DNA of 64,000 nt from an uncultured Microbacterium sp. (GTDB lineage Bacteria > Actinomycetota > Actinomycetes > Actinomycetales > Microbacteriaceae), in contig CAJYHN010000012.1 of NCBI GenBank assembly GCA_913774665.1, forward strand, positions 248,001 to 312,000, written 5' to 3'. Positions within the stretch are counted from its first letter, which is position 1, and each line of letters begins with the position of its first letter. The notes under the pieces are model-generated. The model did no database searches and was not told the origin of the DNA. It saw only the letters and a list, made by a program, of their open reading frames with translations. A program made the translations under genes and the position numbers. This document shows, piece after piece, positions 40,642 through 49,559 of the stretch.

Positions 40642-41970
40642 ATGTCGACTCCCCTCACCACGACCCTCAACGCCGAGATCAGCGACCGCGACCGCGCGAG
40701 CGTCTTCCACTCGTGGTCGGCCCAGCGCACCTTGGCCCCGCTCCCTCTCGCGGGCGGCTCGGGCGTCGAGGTGTGGGACGCCGACGGCCGGCGCTACCTC
40801 GACTTCTCGAGCATGCTCGTGAACGTCAACATCGGGCATCAGCATCCGCGGGTCGTCGCCGCGATCCAGGAACAGGCGGCGCAGCTGACCACCGTCGCCC
40901 CCGCGCACGCCAACGAGATGCGCGCGCACGCGGCCGAGCTCATCCTCGAGCGAGCCCCCGAGGGGTTCTCGAAGGTCTTCTTCACCAACGGCGGGGCGGA
41001 TGCCAACGAGAACGCCATCCGCCTGGCCCGCCTGACCACGGGCCGCGACAAGATCGTGTCGCACTACCGCTCGTACCACGGCAACACCGGGGCGGCGATC
41101 GTGGCGACGGGCGACTGGCGCCGCATGCCGAACGAGTACTCGCGCGGACACGTGCACGTGTTCGGCCCCTACCTCTACCGGTCGGAGTTCTGGGCCGGGA
41201 CGCCCGAGCAGGAGAGCGAGCGCGCCCTGCGCCACCTCGAGCGCACCGTGCAGGCCGAGGGCCCCGACACGATCGCGGCGTTCCTGTTCGAGACGATCCC
41301 CGGCACCGCGGGCGTGCTCGTTCCGCCTCCCGGATACCTCGAGGGCGTCCGCGCGATCGCCGACCGCTACGGCATCCTGCTGATCCTCGACGAGGTCATG
41401 GCCGGCTTCGCCCGCACGGGTGAGTGGTTCGCGTTCGACGCGTTCGACGTGCGGCCCGACCTCATCACCTTCGCGAAGGGCGTGAACTCCGGGTACGTCC
41501 CCGTGGGCGGAGTGGTGATCTCGGATGCCGTGGCCTCGGTGTTCGACGATCGCGTCTTCCCCGGTGGCTTGACGTACTCGGGTCATCCGCTCGCTGCGGC
41601 ATCCATCGTCGCCGCCCAGCAGGCGATGGCCGACGAGGGCGTGATCGAGAACGCCCGCCGCGTCGGCGCGGAGGTCATCGGCCCGCGCCTGCGTCAGCTG
41701 GCCGAAGACTCGCCGCTGGTCGGCGAGGTGCGCGGCCGCGGCGTGTTCTGGGCCGTCGAACTGGTCGCCGACCAGGCCACGCGCGAGCCGCTGCCCCCCG
41801 CCCGCATCGGCGCGATCAAGGCCGCGATGCTCGAGAAGGGCGTGCTCGGCTTCACCGCCGACAACCGCGTGCACGTGGTGCCGCCGGCCGTGATCGGCGA
41901 CGCCGACGCCCACCGCGGCCTCGACGTGCTGGTCGAGGTGCTGCGGAGCGAGGCCGATCGGAGTGCGTGA
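40642..41970 (+). CDS. Class III PLP-dependent aminotransferase (GABA/omega-amino acid type)
   Basis: 442 residues from ATG at 40642, which follows CACACT by 6 bp and may be leaderless. PLP-site motifs: GGADANENAIRLAR near 115, the RSYHGNT block, ILDEVMAGFARTGEW near 250, and the Schiff-base Lys in TFAKGVNSGYVPVGG near 279. It transfers an omega-amino group (GABA, beta-alanine, taurine or similar) to pyruvate or 2-oxoglutarate, forming a semialdehyde that MmsA-type enzymes can use. It heads an operon with a cupin and an amine oxidase. The exact substrate is not readable. Confidence 0.88.
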   Translation: MSTPLTTTLNAEISDRDRASVFHSWSAQRTLAPLPLAGGSGVEVWDADGRRYLDFSSMLVNVNIGHQHPRVVAAIQEQAAQLTTVAPAHANEMRAHAAELILERAPEGFSKVFFTNGGADANENAIRLARLTTGRDKIVSHYRSYHGNTGAAIVATGDWRRMPNEYSRGHVHVFGPYLYRSEFWAGTPEQESERALRHLERTVQAEGPDTIAAFLFETIPGTAGVLVPPPGYLEGVRAIADRYGILLILDEVMAGFARTGEWFAFDAFDVRPDLITFAKGVNSGYVPVGGVVISDAVASVFDDRVFPGGLTYSGHPLAAASIVAAQQAMADEGVIENARRVGAEVIGPRLRQLAEDSPLVGEVRGRGVFWAVELVADQATREPLPPARIGAIKAAMLEKGVLGFTADNRVHVVPPAVIGDADAHRGLDVLVEVLRSEADRSA

Positions 41971-42334
41971 CGACGCCCCCATCACCGTGACGCAGGCGCG
42001 TGACCGCTCGCTCGATCTCGCTCCCGTTGCGGACGAGCAGATCGTGCGGGGGCAGCCGCGAACCGGCTTCACTCCCGTCACGACGGCCCTCGGCGTCGAG
42101 ATCGGCGTGTGGGAGATGACCTCCGGAGCCATGACCGACGTCGAGACGGACGAGGTCTTCGTGGTCGTCGAGGGCGAGGGAACGGTGAGCGTGCTCGTCG
42201 ACGGCCGCCCGACGGAGTCGTTCCCCCTCGCTCCCGGTGTCGTCTGCCGTCTCACGGCGGGCACCACCGCGCTGTGGGAGATCCCTCACCGATTGCGCAA
42301 GGTGTACGTCACCGCTGCACCGCCCTCCCCCTGA
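41963..42334 (+). CDS. Cupin domain protein
   Basis: 123 residues from GTG at 41963, overlapping the aminotransferase stop by 8 bp. A single small beta-barrel of the EutQ/DUF861 (Cupin_3) type: GVEIGVWEMTSGAMTDVETD, EVFVVVEGEGTVSVLVDGRP, then VCRLTAGTTALWEIPHRLRK. The usual metal-binding histidines are largely absent. Such cupins accompany ethanolamine, polyamine and amino-acid catabolic enzymes. Role uncertain. Confidence 0.82.
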   Translation: MRDDAPITVTQARDRSLDLAPVADEQIVRGQPRTGFTPVTTALGVEIGVWEMTSGAMTDVETDEVFVVVEGEGTVSVLVDGRPTESFPLAPGVVCRLTAGTTALWEIPHRLRKVYVTAAPPSP

Positions 42335-42358
42335 CCCCCGGACCACAGGAGCACGACG

Positions 42359-43789
42359 ATGAGCACCCCGACCGCCTATGGCCACGAAGTCCGCACCGAC
42401 CTCTCCGCCGTCCGCGCGTCCCTGGCGGGAGCTTCGCCGCGACCGTTCTGGCTCGACGACGCCCCGGCACCGACACCTCGACTCCCGCTGCACGGGGATG
42501 TCGACACCGACCTGCTGGTCGTCGGCGGCGGGTTCTGCGGTTTGTGGACCGCCGTCCTCGCGAAGGAGCGCGACCCGCGGCGGCGCGTCATCCTCATCGA
42601 GGCCGTGCGCGTCGGCTGGGCCGCGAGCGGACGAAACGGCGGCTTCGTCGAGGCGAGCCTCACGCACGGCGAAGACAACGGGGCCCTTCACTTCGCCGAC
42701 GAGCTCGAGACGATCGACCGGCTCGCCACCGAGAACTTCACCGCCATGCGCGAGACGATCACGCGATACGGCATCGACGCGGAGTGGGAGGAGACCGGAA
42801 TGCTCACGGTCGCCACCGAGCCCCACCAGGTCGACGCCCTGCGTGAGGCGGCCGAGCCCGACGGCGACCCCGTCTTCCTCGAGGGCGAGGCGTTGCGCGC
42901 GTACGGCACCTCGCCGCTCTATCGCGCCGGATTGTTCACCGAGCGGGAGCACGCCTACGTCCACCCGGCGAAGCTGGCGTTCGGTCTCGCCGCGGTCGCG
43001 GAGCGCCTCGGAGTCGAGATCTTCGAGAAGACCCGGGCCACGGGGCTGCGCGCACCGCGCGCCGGCCGGGTCGAGGTCACGACGACCGCGGGGGCGATCC
43101 GCGCCGATCGCGTGGCGCTGGCGACGAACGTCTTCCCCTCGCTCCTGCCCGCCCTGCGGCTGTTCACCGTGCCGGTGTACGACTACGTCCTGATGACGGA
43201 GCCGCTCACCGACGATCAGTTGGCCGACATCGGCTGGACGGGTCGTCACGGCGTCGCCGACTCCTCGAGGGAGTTCCACTACTACCGCAAGACCGCCGAC
43301 AACCGGATCCTGTGGGGCGGCTACGACGCGATCTATCACCGCGGCCGCACGGTGCGCCCGCGCCACGACCAGCGGCGCGAGAGCTTCGAGCGCCTCGCCG
43401 ACCACTTCTTCCTCGCGTTCCCTCAACTCGCCGGCATCCGCTTCACCCACACCTGGGGAGGGGCGATCGACATGTCGACCCAGCTCGTCGCGTTCCACGG
43501 GGCGGCGAAGGGCGGGCGCGTCGCCTACAGCGCCGGCTACACCGGCCTGGGCCTCGGGGCCACGCGCTTCGGCGCCGACACCATGCTCGACCTGCTCGAG
43601 GGACGCGACACGTCCCGCACCCGCCTGAAGATGTCGCGCCGGCTCCCGGTCCCCATCCCGCCGGAACCGATCGCCTACCCCCTCATCCAGACCATGCGGC
43701 GGGCCGTCGCGCGCTCCGACCGCAACGGCGGCAAGGACGGCCCCCTACTGAAGCTCGCGGGCCTGTTCGGCGTGGGCTTCGACTCCTGA
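42359..43789 (+). CDS. FAD-dependent amine oxidase (PuuB-like)
   Basis: 476 residues, DAO superfamily. ADP-binding motif VVGGGFCGLWTAVLAKERDP near residue 48, then GWAASGRNGGFVEASLTHGE, a signature of gamma-glutamylputrescine oxidase-like enzymes, and C-terminal GYTGLGLGATRFGADTMLDL. It oxidises a secondary or primary amine to an aldehyde with release of H2O2. It is third in the operon with the aminotransferase and cupin (24-bp gap). Polyamine or amino-alcohol substrates are likely. Confidence 0.87.
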   Translation: MSTPTAYGHEVRTDLSAVRASLAGASPRPFWLDDAPAPTPRLPLHGDVDTDLLVVGGGFCGLWTAVLAKERDPRRRVILIEAVRVGWAASGRNGGFVEASLTHGEDNGALHFADELETIDRLATENFTAMRETITRYGIDAEWEETGMLTVATEPHQVDALREAAEPDGDPVFLEGEALRAYGTSPLYRAGLFTEREHAYVHPAKLAFGLAAVAERLGVEIFEKTRATGLRAPRAGRVEVTTTAGAIRADRVALATNVFPSLLPALRLFTVPVYDYVLMTEPLTDDQLADIGWTGRHGVADSSREFHYYRKTADNRILWGGYDAIYHRGRTVRPRHDQRRESFERLADHFFLAFPQLAGIRFTHTWGGAIDMSTQLVAFHGAAKGGRVAYSAGYTGLGLGATRFGADTMLDLLEGRDTSRTRLKMSRRLPVPIPPEPIAYPLIQTMRRAVARSDRNGGKDGPLLKLAGLFGVGFDS

Positions 43790-43821
43790 CCGACGGCCTC
43801 TCGACGGGGCATCCGCATTGT

Positions 43822-43837
43822 TTTACACTGTTGTAAA
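43822..43837. promoter_or_regulatory. TetR operator 1, ahead of the amidohydrolase
   Basis: TTTACA-CTGT-TGTAAA, nested in a larger palindrome: CATCCGCATTG at 43810-43820 pairs with CAATGCGGATG at 43839-43849. The core TTTACA-N4-TGTAAA recurs at 46185-46200 beside the TetR gene, which strongly suggests one regulator for both sites. Confidence 0.7.
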
Positions 43838-43858
43838 TCAATGCGGATGGAGGACGCC

Positions 43859-45532
43859 GTGGAGGCCTTCTTGACCAACGCCCGGATCATCACGGCCGAC
43901 GCGGAGGAGACGATCGCCGATGCCCTCGCGGTGCGCGACGGACGCATCTGCTTCGTCGGCCGCGCCGAGGACTACTCCCCCGACCCTTCGATGCTCCGGA
44001 TCGACCTCGCCGGCCGGACCGTGCTCCCCGGACTCATCGACGCGCACACCCACCCCACGATGGTCGCTCGGAGCGCATGGCACGTCGCCCTCCCCGACAC
44101 CGACGACCTCGACGAGATCCTCGGTTTCGTCCGCGACTACGCGCGGACGCACTCGCCCCACGACGCCCCGTTCCTCTATTTCGAGTATTACCCGAGCACC
44201 CTCTTCGACGAGCACGGACCGACCAGGCAGATGCTCGACGCGGTCGTCTCCGACCGCCCCGTCCTCCTGCAGGACTTCAGCGATCACGCGCACTGGGTCA
44301 ACTCCCGCATGATCGAGCTCCTTGGCGTCACCCGGGACACCCCCGACCCCGTGCCCGGCCTCGAGATGTTCGTCCGCGACGACGACGGAGAGCCGACCGG
44401 CTACATCCTCGAGATGGCGTACGAGCACTTCATCGACCGCATGTACGACGCGATCGGATGGCGCCCCCCGGCGGTCTCGGCCGACGCCATGGCGAGCGTG
44501 CTCGACCGGATGAGCGCGAACGGCGTCACCTCGCTCTTCGAGGCGCTGATCGAAGACGAGCAGGCGCTCGCGGCCGTGTCGACCCTGGACCGCGACGGGC
44601 GCTTGACGATGAGCTACGAGGGAGCACCGCGCTTCCGCACCCGGGCCGACCTCGACGCGGCCATCGCCACCGCCCGGCGCCTCGACTCCACGTACGGCAG
44701 CGATCGCATCCGCATCCGCACCCTCAAGCTCTTCCTCGACGGAACCAACGAGAGCGGCAACAGCGCCGTCCTGGCCCCCTTCGACAACGATCCGGGCGGC
44801 GCGGACCTCGGAGAGATCCAGATGGATGCCGAGGAGCTCACGCAGTGCCTCCTGACCATGAATCGCGAGGTCATCGACCTGCACATCCACATGGTGGGTG
44901 ACCGTGCGTTCCGGGTGGCCTGCGACGCCGTCGAGCACGCGCAGGCCCTGTGCCGCGAGCAGGGCGAGGCGTGGAACATGCGCGTCACCTTCGCGCACTG
45001 CGAGCTCATCGACCCCGCCGACATGTCGCGGCCCGCCACGCTCGGGGTCATCGTCAACTGGACCACGCACTGGTCGGGCGGCTACTTCGGCGAGGAGGGA
45101 CGCAGCTACCTCGGCGAGCGATGGAACCGCATGTACGACTTCACCGAGATCGCCGACAGCGGTGCGACGCTGGCGTTCTCGAGCGACGTCGTATCGGTGA
45201 ACGAGCTGCACCGCGCCAACCCGTTCTTCGGCATGCAGGTGGCGGCCACCCGCGCCGACCCCGACGTGCCGCTCGATCCCGCGCGCTACCCCGGTAGCGT
45301 CCGGCCGAGCGAGAGGGCGCGCTTGTCGGTGGCGCGACTCATCCGCGGCCACACGCGTGACGCGGCGGTGCAGCTGCGCCGCGAGGAAAGGTCGGGGTCG
45401 CTCGAGGTCGGCAAGGACGCCTCGCTCGTCGTGCTCAGTGACGACCCGTTCGCGGTCCCACCCGAGCAGCTGTCCCGGGTGCACCCGGTCGCCGTGATGT
45501 TCGAGGGCCGGGTGGTCGCCGGCGCTCTCTGA
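43859..45532 (+). CDS. YtcJ-like amidohydrolase (Amidohydrolase_3)
   Basis: 557 residues from GTG at 43859, chosen because GGAGG lies 6 bp before; ATG at 43841 and 43847 are in frame but fall in the operator. Metal motif LIDAHTHPTM near residue 60, DLHIHMVGDRAFRVACDAVE near 340, TFAHCELIDPADMSR near 375 and the conserved Asp in LAFSSDVVS near 435. It hydrolyses an amide, probably an N-acyl or N-formyl amine, in the cytoplasm. It is regulated with the permease at 46255 by the TetR gene, so it likely acts on an imported amide or amine. Confidence 0.85.
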   Translation: MEAFLTNARIITADAEETIADALAVRDGRICFVGRAEDYSPDPSMLRIDLAGRTVLPGLIDAHTHPTMVARSAWHVALPDTDDLDEILGFVRDYARTHSPHDAPFLYFEYYPSTLFDEHGPTRQMLDAVVSDRPVLLQDFSDHAHWVNSRMIELLGVTRDTPDPVPGLEMFVRDDDGEPTGYILEMAYEHFIDRMYDAIGWRPPAVSADAMASVLDRMSANGVTSLFEALIEDEQALAAVSTLDRDGRLTMSYEGAPRFRTRADLDAAIATARRLDSTYGSDRIRIRTLKLFLDGTNESGNSAVLAPFDNDPGGADLGEIQMDAEELTQCLLTMNREVIDLHIHMVGDRAFRVACDAVEHAQALCREQGEAWNMRVTFAHCELIDPADMSRPATLGVIVNWTTHWSGGYFGEEGRSYLGERWNRMYDFTEIADSGATLAFSSDVVSVNELHRANPFFGMQVAATRADPDVPLDPARYPGSVRPSERARLSVARLIRGHTRDAAVQLRREERSGSLEVGKDASLVVLSDDPFAVPPEQLSRVHPVAVMFEGRVVAGAL

Positions 45533-45538
45533 GGAGTC

Positions 45539-46135
45539 TTATCGCCCGGCGGAAGCGACCTCGTCGGCGGGCAGGAGCGCGGCGGCGGTCGCGATCAGTC
45601 GATCGGCGCGCGGCTCCGACGGGTTGAGCAGGTCCAGCATGATCGCGCCCATCGACAGGGCCATCAGAGCGTGCGCCCGCGAGGCGATCTGCTCGATGGT
45701 CGCCTCCGGCGACGCCGCGCGGAGGAGGCGGGCGATGCACTGCTCGACGTAGGCGTAGGTCTCGTGAGTGCGGGATCGCACGCGCTCGTCCTCGCGGGCC
45801 TTGTGGAGGTAGGCGAGGATGACCGCATCGTCTTCTTCGTAGACGAACGACAGCTCCAGTAGACGATCGAACGATTGAGCGATCTCGGCGTGCGAGCCCG
45901 AGACCGCGGTGACCTCCTCGACCGAGCGCACGTACTCGCCGACGGTCGCCGCCCACACCGCGTCGAGCAGCTCCTCGCGATTGCCCAGGTAGTGCCGGAT
46001 GTGGGGACGGGTCATGCCCGCCTCCTCGGCGATCCGCTCCTGCGTCGCCCCGTCGATGCCGTGGCGGGAGATCACGCGCTTGGCCGCGGCGATGATCTGC
46101 GGCCGACGCTGGTCGCCGATGTCGATGCGTCCCAC
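45539..46135 (-). CDS. TetR family transcriptional regulator
   Basis: 198 residues. HTH at residues 12-55 (AKRVISRHGIDGATQERIAE, EAGMTRPHIRHYLGNREELL), followed by a helical ligand domain of the BetI-like shape. It converges on the amidohydrolase (6-bp gap) and is divergent from the APC permease. TTTACA-N4-TGTAAA occurs before both of those genes, so it presumably represses them and itself until the amide/amine substrate is present. Confidence 0.87.
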   Translation of the reverse strand: MGRIDIGDQRRPQIIAAAKRVISRHGIDGATQERIAEEAGMTRPHIRHYLGNREELLDAVWAATVGEYVRSVEEVTAVSGSHAEIAQSFDRLLELSFVYEEDDAVILAYLHKAREDERVRSRTHETYAYVEQCIARLLRAASPEATIEQIASRAHALMALSMGAIMLDLLNPSEPRADRLIATAAALLPADEVASAGR

Positions 46136-46184
46136 GAGATGCTCCTCACTGAATTCCTTGACACCATCATGCGCGGCCTTTAGC

Positions 46185-46200
46185 TTTACAGCACTGTAAA
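46185..46200. promoter_or_regulatory. TetR operator 2, between tetR and the permease
   Basis: TTTACAG-CA-CTGTAAA, a nearly perfect 16-bp dyad in the 119-bp divergent spacer. It agrees with operator 1 in every arm base (TTTACA-N4-TGTAAA). Confidence 0.75.
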
Positions 46201-46254
46201 TCTATTTTGTCGTCACGATTCCGTCGTCAGTGGTGAGGCGGGGATGGGCCTGCC

Positions 46255-47688
46255 ATGAACGCGACAGCACCGGAGTCCCCCGCCACCGGCGGCTCGTTCC
46301 GCCGCAATCTCAAGCTGCGGCACCTCGTCGCCTTCGGCCTGGCGTACCTGGCGCCCACGGTGGTCTTCAACTACTACGGCATCGCGACCTCCGCGACCGG
46401 CGGCATGATGGCGCTGGCGTATCTGGTGACGATGACGGCGATGTTCTTCACCGCGTTCTCGTACGCGCAGATGGTGAAGGCCTACCCGATCGCCGGCTCG
46501 GCGTACACCTATGTGCAGCGCTCGGTGAACCGGTGGCTCGGCTTCGGCACCGGGTGGGTGTTGCTGCTCGACTACCTGCTGCTGCCGATGATCTGCTACC
46601 TGCTGTTCGCGGTGTACATGAACGAATACGTGCCGGATGTGCCCGTGTGGGTCTGGGTCGTGGCGGCGGCGGCGTTCGGGGCGACGATCAACATCGTCGG
46701 GGCACGGGTCTCAGGCCGGCTCAACGTGGTCGTGGTGAGCCTGCAGATTCTGTTCTGCCTCTTCCTCGTGGGCCTCATCGTCGTCTTCGTCGTCAACCGT
46801 GACGGCGCGGGCGGGTTGTTCGTGCCCCAGGCCATCATCGACGTCACCCGCTTCGACGGCGGCGGTGTGCTCTGGGCCGCGTCGATCCTGGCGGTGTCGT
46901 TTCTGGGCTTCGACGCGGTGTCCACCCTCGCCGAAGAGGCGGAGCAGCCACGCACGAACGTGCCTCGCGCCGTCCTCATCGTGTGCCTCGGCGCCGGCGT
47001 CGCCTTCGCGATCATCTCGTATTTCCTGCAGCTCGCGTGGCCGACGGCGTACATCGACCTCGCCGACCCCGACACCGGCATCTTCGAGCTCCTCCAGCGC
47101 CTCGGGGGCGACGCCCTCGGCCTGGTCTTCTTCGCCACGGATCAGTCGGCGACGATCCTCGCGGCGATGGCGGCCATCGCCGCCGTCTCCCGCCTGCTGT
47201 ACACGATGGGCCGGGACCGCCTCCTGCCGCAGCCCGTGTTCGGCCGACTCTCGCGTCGTTTCGGGACGCCGGTCACCAACATCCTCATCACGTCGGCCAT
47301 CGCGCTCACGGCGATCTTCTACGCCGATGACCTGTTCGGCGCCGCCTCCCTCACGAGTTTCGGCGCGATCACCGGATTCATCATGGTCAATGTCGCCGTC
47401 ATCAGCCACTACTTCATCCGCGAGCGCCGGCGCGCGGGATGGGACGTCGCCCGTTACCTCCTGCTCCCCGCCATCGGAGTCGTCATCAACGTGGTGCTCT
47501 GGGCGGGCATCGACACCCCGGCGAAGCTGCTCGGCCTCGGCTGGCTCGTGATCGGCGTGATCTACCTGGCCGTCATCTCGCGCGGGTTCCGCGTGTTTCC
47601 GACGCCCATCCGCGAAGACGGCGCGGCCCCGAACGAGGCCGACGCCTCCCCCCGCGCAGCCGCCGCGACCTCTGAACCCCCGCGCTAG
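46255..47688 (+). CDS. APC family amino acid/polyamine permease (PuuP-like)
   Basis: 477 residues with about 12 hydrophobic helices. The family start RRNLKLRHLVAFGLAYLAPT is followed by FSYAQMVKAYPIAGSAYTYV and FDAVSTLAEEAEQPRTNVPR, typical of putrescine and other amino-compound importers. It likely brings in the substrate of the amidohydrolase or amine oxidase. Expression is probably controlled by the adjacent TetR. Confidence 0.86.
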   Translation: MNATAPESPATGGSFRRNLKLRHLVAFGLAYLAPTVVFNYYGIATSATGGMMALAYLVTMTAMFFTAFSYAQMVKAYPIAGSAYTYVQRSVNRWLGFGTGWVLLLDYLLLPMICYLLFAVYMNEYVPDVPVWVWVVAAAAFGATINIVGARVSGRLNVVVVSLQILFCLFLVGLIVVFVVNRDGAGGLFVPQAIIDVTRFDGGGVLWAASILAVSFLGFDAVSTLAEEAEQPRTNVPRAVLIVCLGAGVAFAIISYFLQLAWPTAYIDLADPDTGIFELLQRLGGDALGLVFFATDQSATILAAMAAIAAVSRLLYTMGRDRLLPQPVFGRLSRRFGTPVTNILITSAIALTAIFYADDLFGAASLTSFGAITGFIMVNVAVISHYFIRERRRAGWDVARYLLLPAIGVVINVVLWAGIDTPAKLLGLGWLVIGVIYLAVISRGFRVFPTPIREDGAAPNEADASPRAAAATSEPPR

Positions 47689-47778
47689 CCCGCAGAACCC
47701 GACGCGGCCTGCCGGTCTTGCCCGGCCCGGACGAACGCGCAGGCCCGGGGCTCTGGCATCCGGCCCTCCGCCAGCTAT

Positions 47779-47820
47779 CCGAGACGCGCCGCCCCCCGAT
47801 GAGGGAGCGGCGCGTCTCGG
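47779..47820. terminator. Bidirectional hairpin between permease and HNH genes
   Basis: CCGAGACGCGCCGC at 47779-47792 pairs exactly with GCGGCGCGTCTCGG at 47807-47820, between convergent genes ending at 47688 and 47848. Confidence 0.8.
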
Positions 47821-47847
47821 ACGCTCAGCGGCTGAGGGGCGCGCTCA

Positions 47848-49239
47848 TCACTCGCAGGCCACGCCGTCGCCATCGCGGTCCAGCTTCGACCGGTAACCCG
47901 GCTGATCCCGATAGAGCGGTGCCTTGCCGGCCGCGCGAACGGCGTCGCAGTTGGCATAGTAGGCGTCCTCCGCGGGCGGCGCCGGCGCCGGAGCGGGCTC
48001 GGCGGGGGCGGGCTCAGGCTGCGCCGGCGCCGGCTCGGGCTCGACGACAGGCGCGACGACCGGCTCGGGCGCCACGTCCGGGGCGGGCGCCGGGGCGGCG
48101 AAGGCCGAGGTGGGCACCGGCTGATCGGGGCATGCCTCGAGCACGCGCTTCATCGCATCGCGCTCAGCCTCGGTCACCCACAGTCCGTAGGTGGCTTTCA
48201 CGGCGATCTGCGCTGCGACGTAGGTGCAGCGGTACGACTTCTGCGCCGGGAGCCACGTGGCGGCATCACCGTCTCCCTTCTGCGCGTTGGCCGCGCCGTC
48301 GACGGCGAGCAGGTTGAGGGGGTCGTTCGCGAAGCTCGCGCGCTGGTCGGCGGTGAGCTGCTGGGCGCCCTTCTGCCACGCGTCGGACAGCGCGACCACG
48401 TGGTCGATCTGGACGAGTTCCGAGGTGCCCTGGCCGCGGACGAAGGCGATGCTGCGTCCCGTGTACGGATCGGCGAGCGTCCCGCTGGTCACCCGGCAGG
48501 TTCCCGAGCGCACGGCGCCCTGCAGGTCGCGACCGAGGATGTCGTTGCGGGTGTCGCATCCGTTGCGGTCGACGTCGAGCCAGCGCTGGCCGAACTGGGC
48601 GCGGTCGTAGCCGGTCTTCGGCGCGCGCCCCTTCACAGCGAGGGTGTCGAGCACCGAGAGCGCTGTCTTGTCGGTGGTCGCCGAGGCATCGACGACGGTT
48701 CCCGCCTGCCCCGCGAACGCGGCGAGCGCGGCCTGGTCGTCGGCGAAGGGGGTGGCGGATGCCGTAGGGCGAGGCGACGGCACCGGAGAAGCCGTGGCGG
48801 CCGGCACCGCCTGGGCCACGGGAGTCGCGTTCTTCGGCGAGGTGGCCCCCGTGATGCCCCCCGCGACCGCGAAGGCGACGACGGCGGCGACCGTCCAGAT
48901 CGCGGCGTTGGAGCGCGAGCGGAATCGCAGCCAGGTCGGGGTGTTGCGCGCGAGCGAGACGATCCCGGTGACGAGCACCACGAGGGCGACCATGGCGACG
49001 AACGGGGCGAGCAGCCACAGCACCACGAGCAGGACGAGGCCGGCCACGACCCGGGCCCACATCGGAACGCGCGAGAACCAGGGGCGCGCCTCGCCCGGTG
49101 CCGCGGGCGGAGGGGCGGTGGTCACGGTCGGCGCGGGCGGCAGAGGGGTGAAGTCGTTCGTCCACTGGCGGCCATCCCACCAGCGCAGGCGACCGGGGGT
49201 CTCGGTGTCGGGGTACCACCCCGGTGTCGCATTCGTCAC
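47848..49239 (-). CDS. DUF2510 / HNH (GmrSD-type) nuclease / excalibur protein
   Basis: 463 residues in four parts. DUF2510 at 1-30 (GWYPDTETPGRLRWWDGRQW). Three hydrophobic helices between about 58 and 130. A secreted-side DUF1524/GmrSD C-terminal HNH domain at about 200-370, with QIDHVVALSDAWQKGAQQL, NDPLNLLAVDGAANAQKGDG and a catalytic His-Asp-His-like set. A Pro/Ala/Glu linker, then an excalibur calcium-binding motif at the end (KLDRDGDGVACE). It is probably a membrane-anchored extracellular nuclease stabilised by calcium. Such proteins are common in actinobacteria; target unknown. Confidence 0.82.
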   Translation of the reverse strand: MTNATPGWYPDTETPGRLRWWDGRQWTNDFTPLPPAPTVTTAPPPAAPGEARPWFSRVPMWARVVAGLVLLVVLWLLAPFVAMVALVVLVTGIVSLARNTPTWLRFRSRSNAAIWTVAAVVAFAVAGGITGATSPKNATPVAQAVPAATASPVPSPRPTASATPFADDQAALAAFAGQAGTVVDASATTDKTALSVLDTLAVKGRAPKTGYDRAQFGQRWLDVDRNGCDTRNDILGRDLQGAVRSGTCRVTSGTLADPYTGRSIAFVRGQGTSELVQIDHVVALSDAWQKGAQQLTADQRASFANDPLNLLAVDGAANAQKGDGDAATWLPAQKSYRCTYVAAQIAVKATYGLWVTEAERDAMKRVLEACPDQPVPTSAFAAPAPAPDVAPEPVVAPVVEPEPAPAQPEPAPAEPAPAPAPPAEDAYYANCDAVRAAGKAPLYRDQPGYRSKLDRDGDGVACE

Positions 49240-49465
49240 GCGGCCCCCGCCGCCTTCAATCGGACCACCGTTTCTCGGAACCGCATGGATCCCCCTTCCC
49301 CCGTGTGAACAACCTCGCGAGTCTATTCAGGGGAATGCAGGTCGCCCGCCCGCGCCGAATGTACCTGGACGGATTACGAATGCAGGATGCGCCGACGGGA
49401 AATGCCGAGACGAAATCGATACCGAGTGCGCACGCCGGGCGGGGTCGAACATTCCGCGTCACCCC

Positions 49466-49526
49466 GTCGAGTGTCCACGACACCCGGACGGATCCGAGAC
49501 TCGTCCGGGTGTTTCGGACACTCGAC
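49466..49526. repeat. Dispersed two-tier palindrome, copy 2
   Basis: Outer arms GTCGAGTGTCC (49466-49476) and GGACACTCGAC (49516-49526), inner arms ACACCCGGACG (49480-49490) and CGTCCGGGTGT (49502-49512), all perfectly paired. It lies in the 320-bp gap 49240-49559 between the HNH gene and DoxX, both on the minus strand. The rest of the gap holds the HNH promoter, which I could not resolve, and no gene. Confidence 0.8.
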
Positions 49527-49559
49527 AGGGGGTGCCGGGGCGCGTTTGCGGATCGCGGC

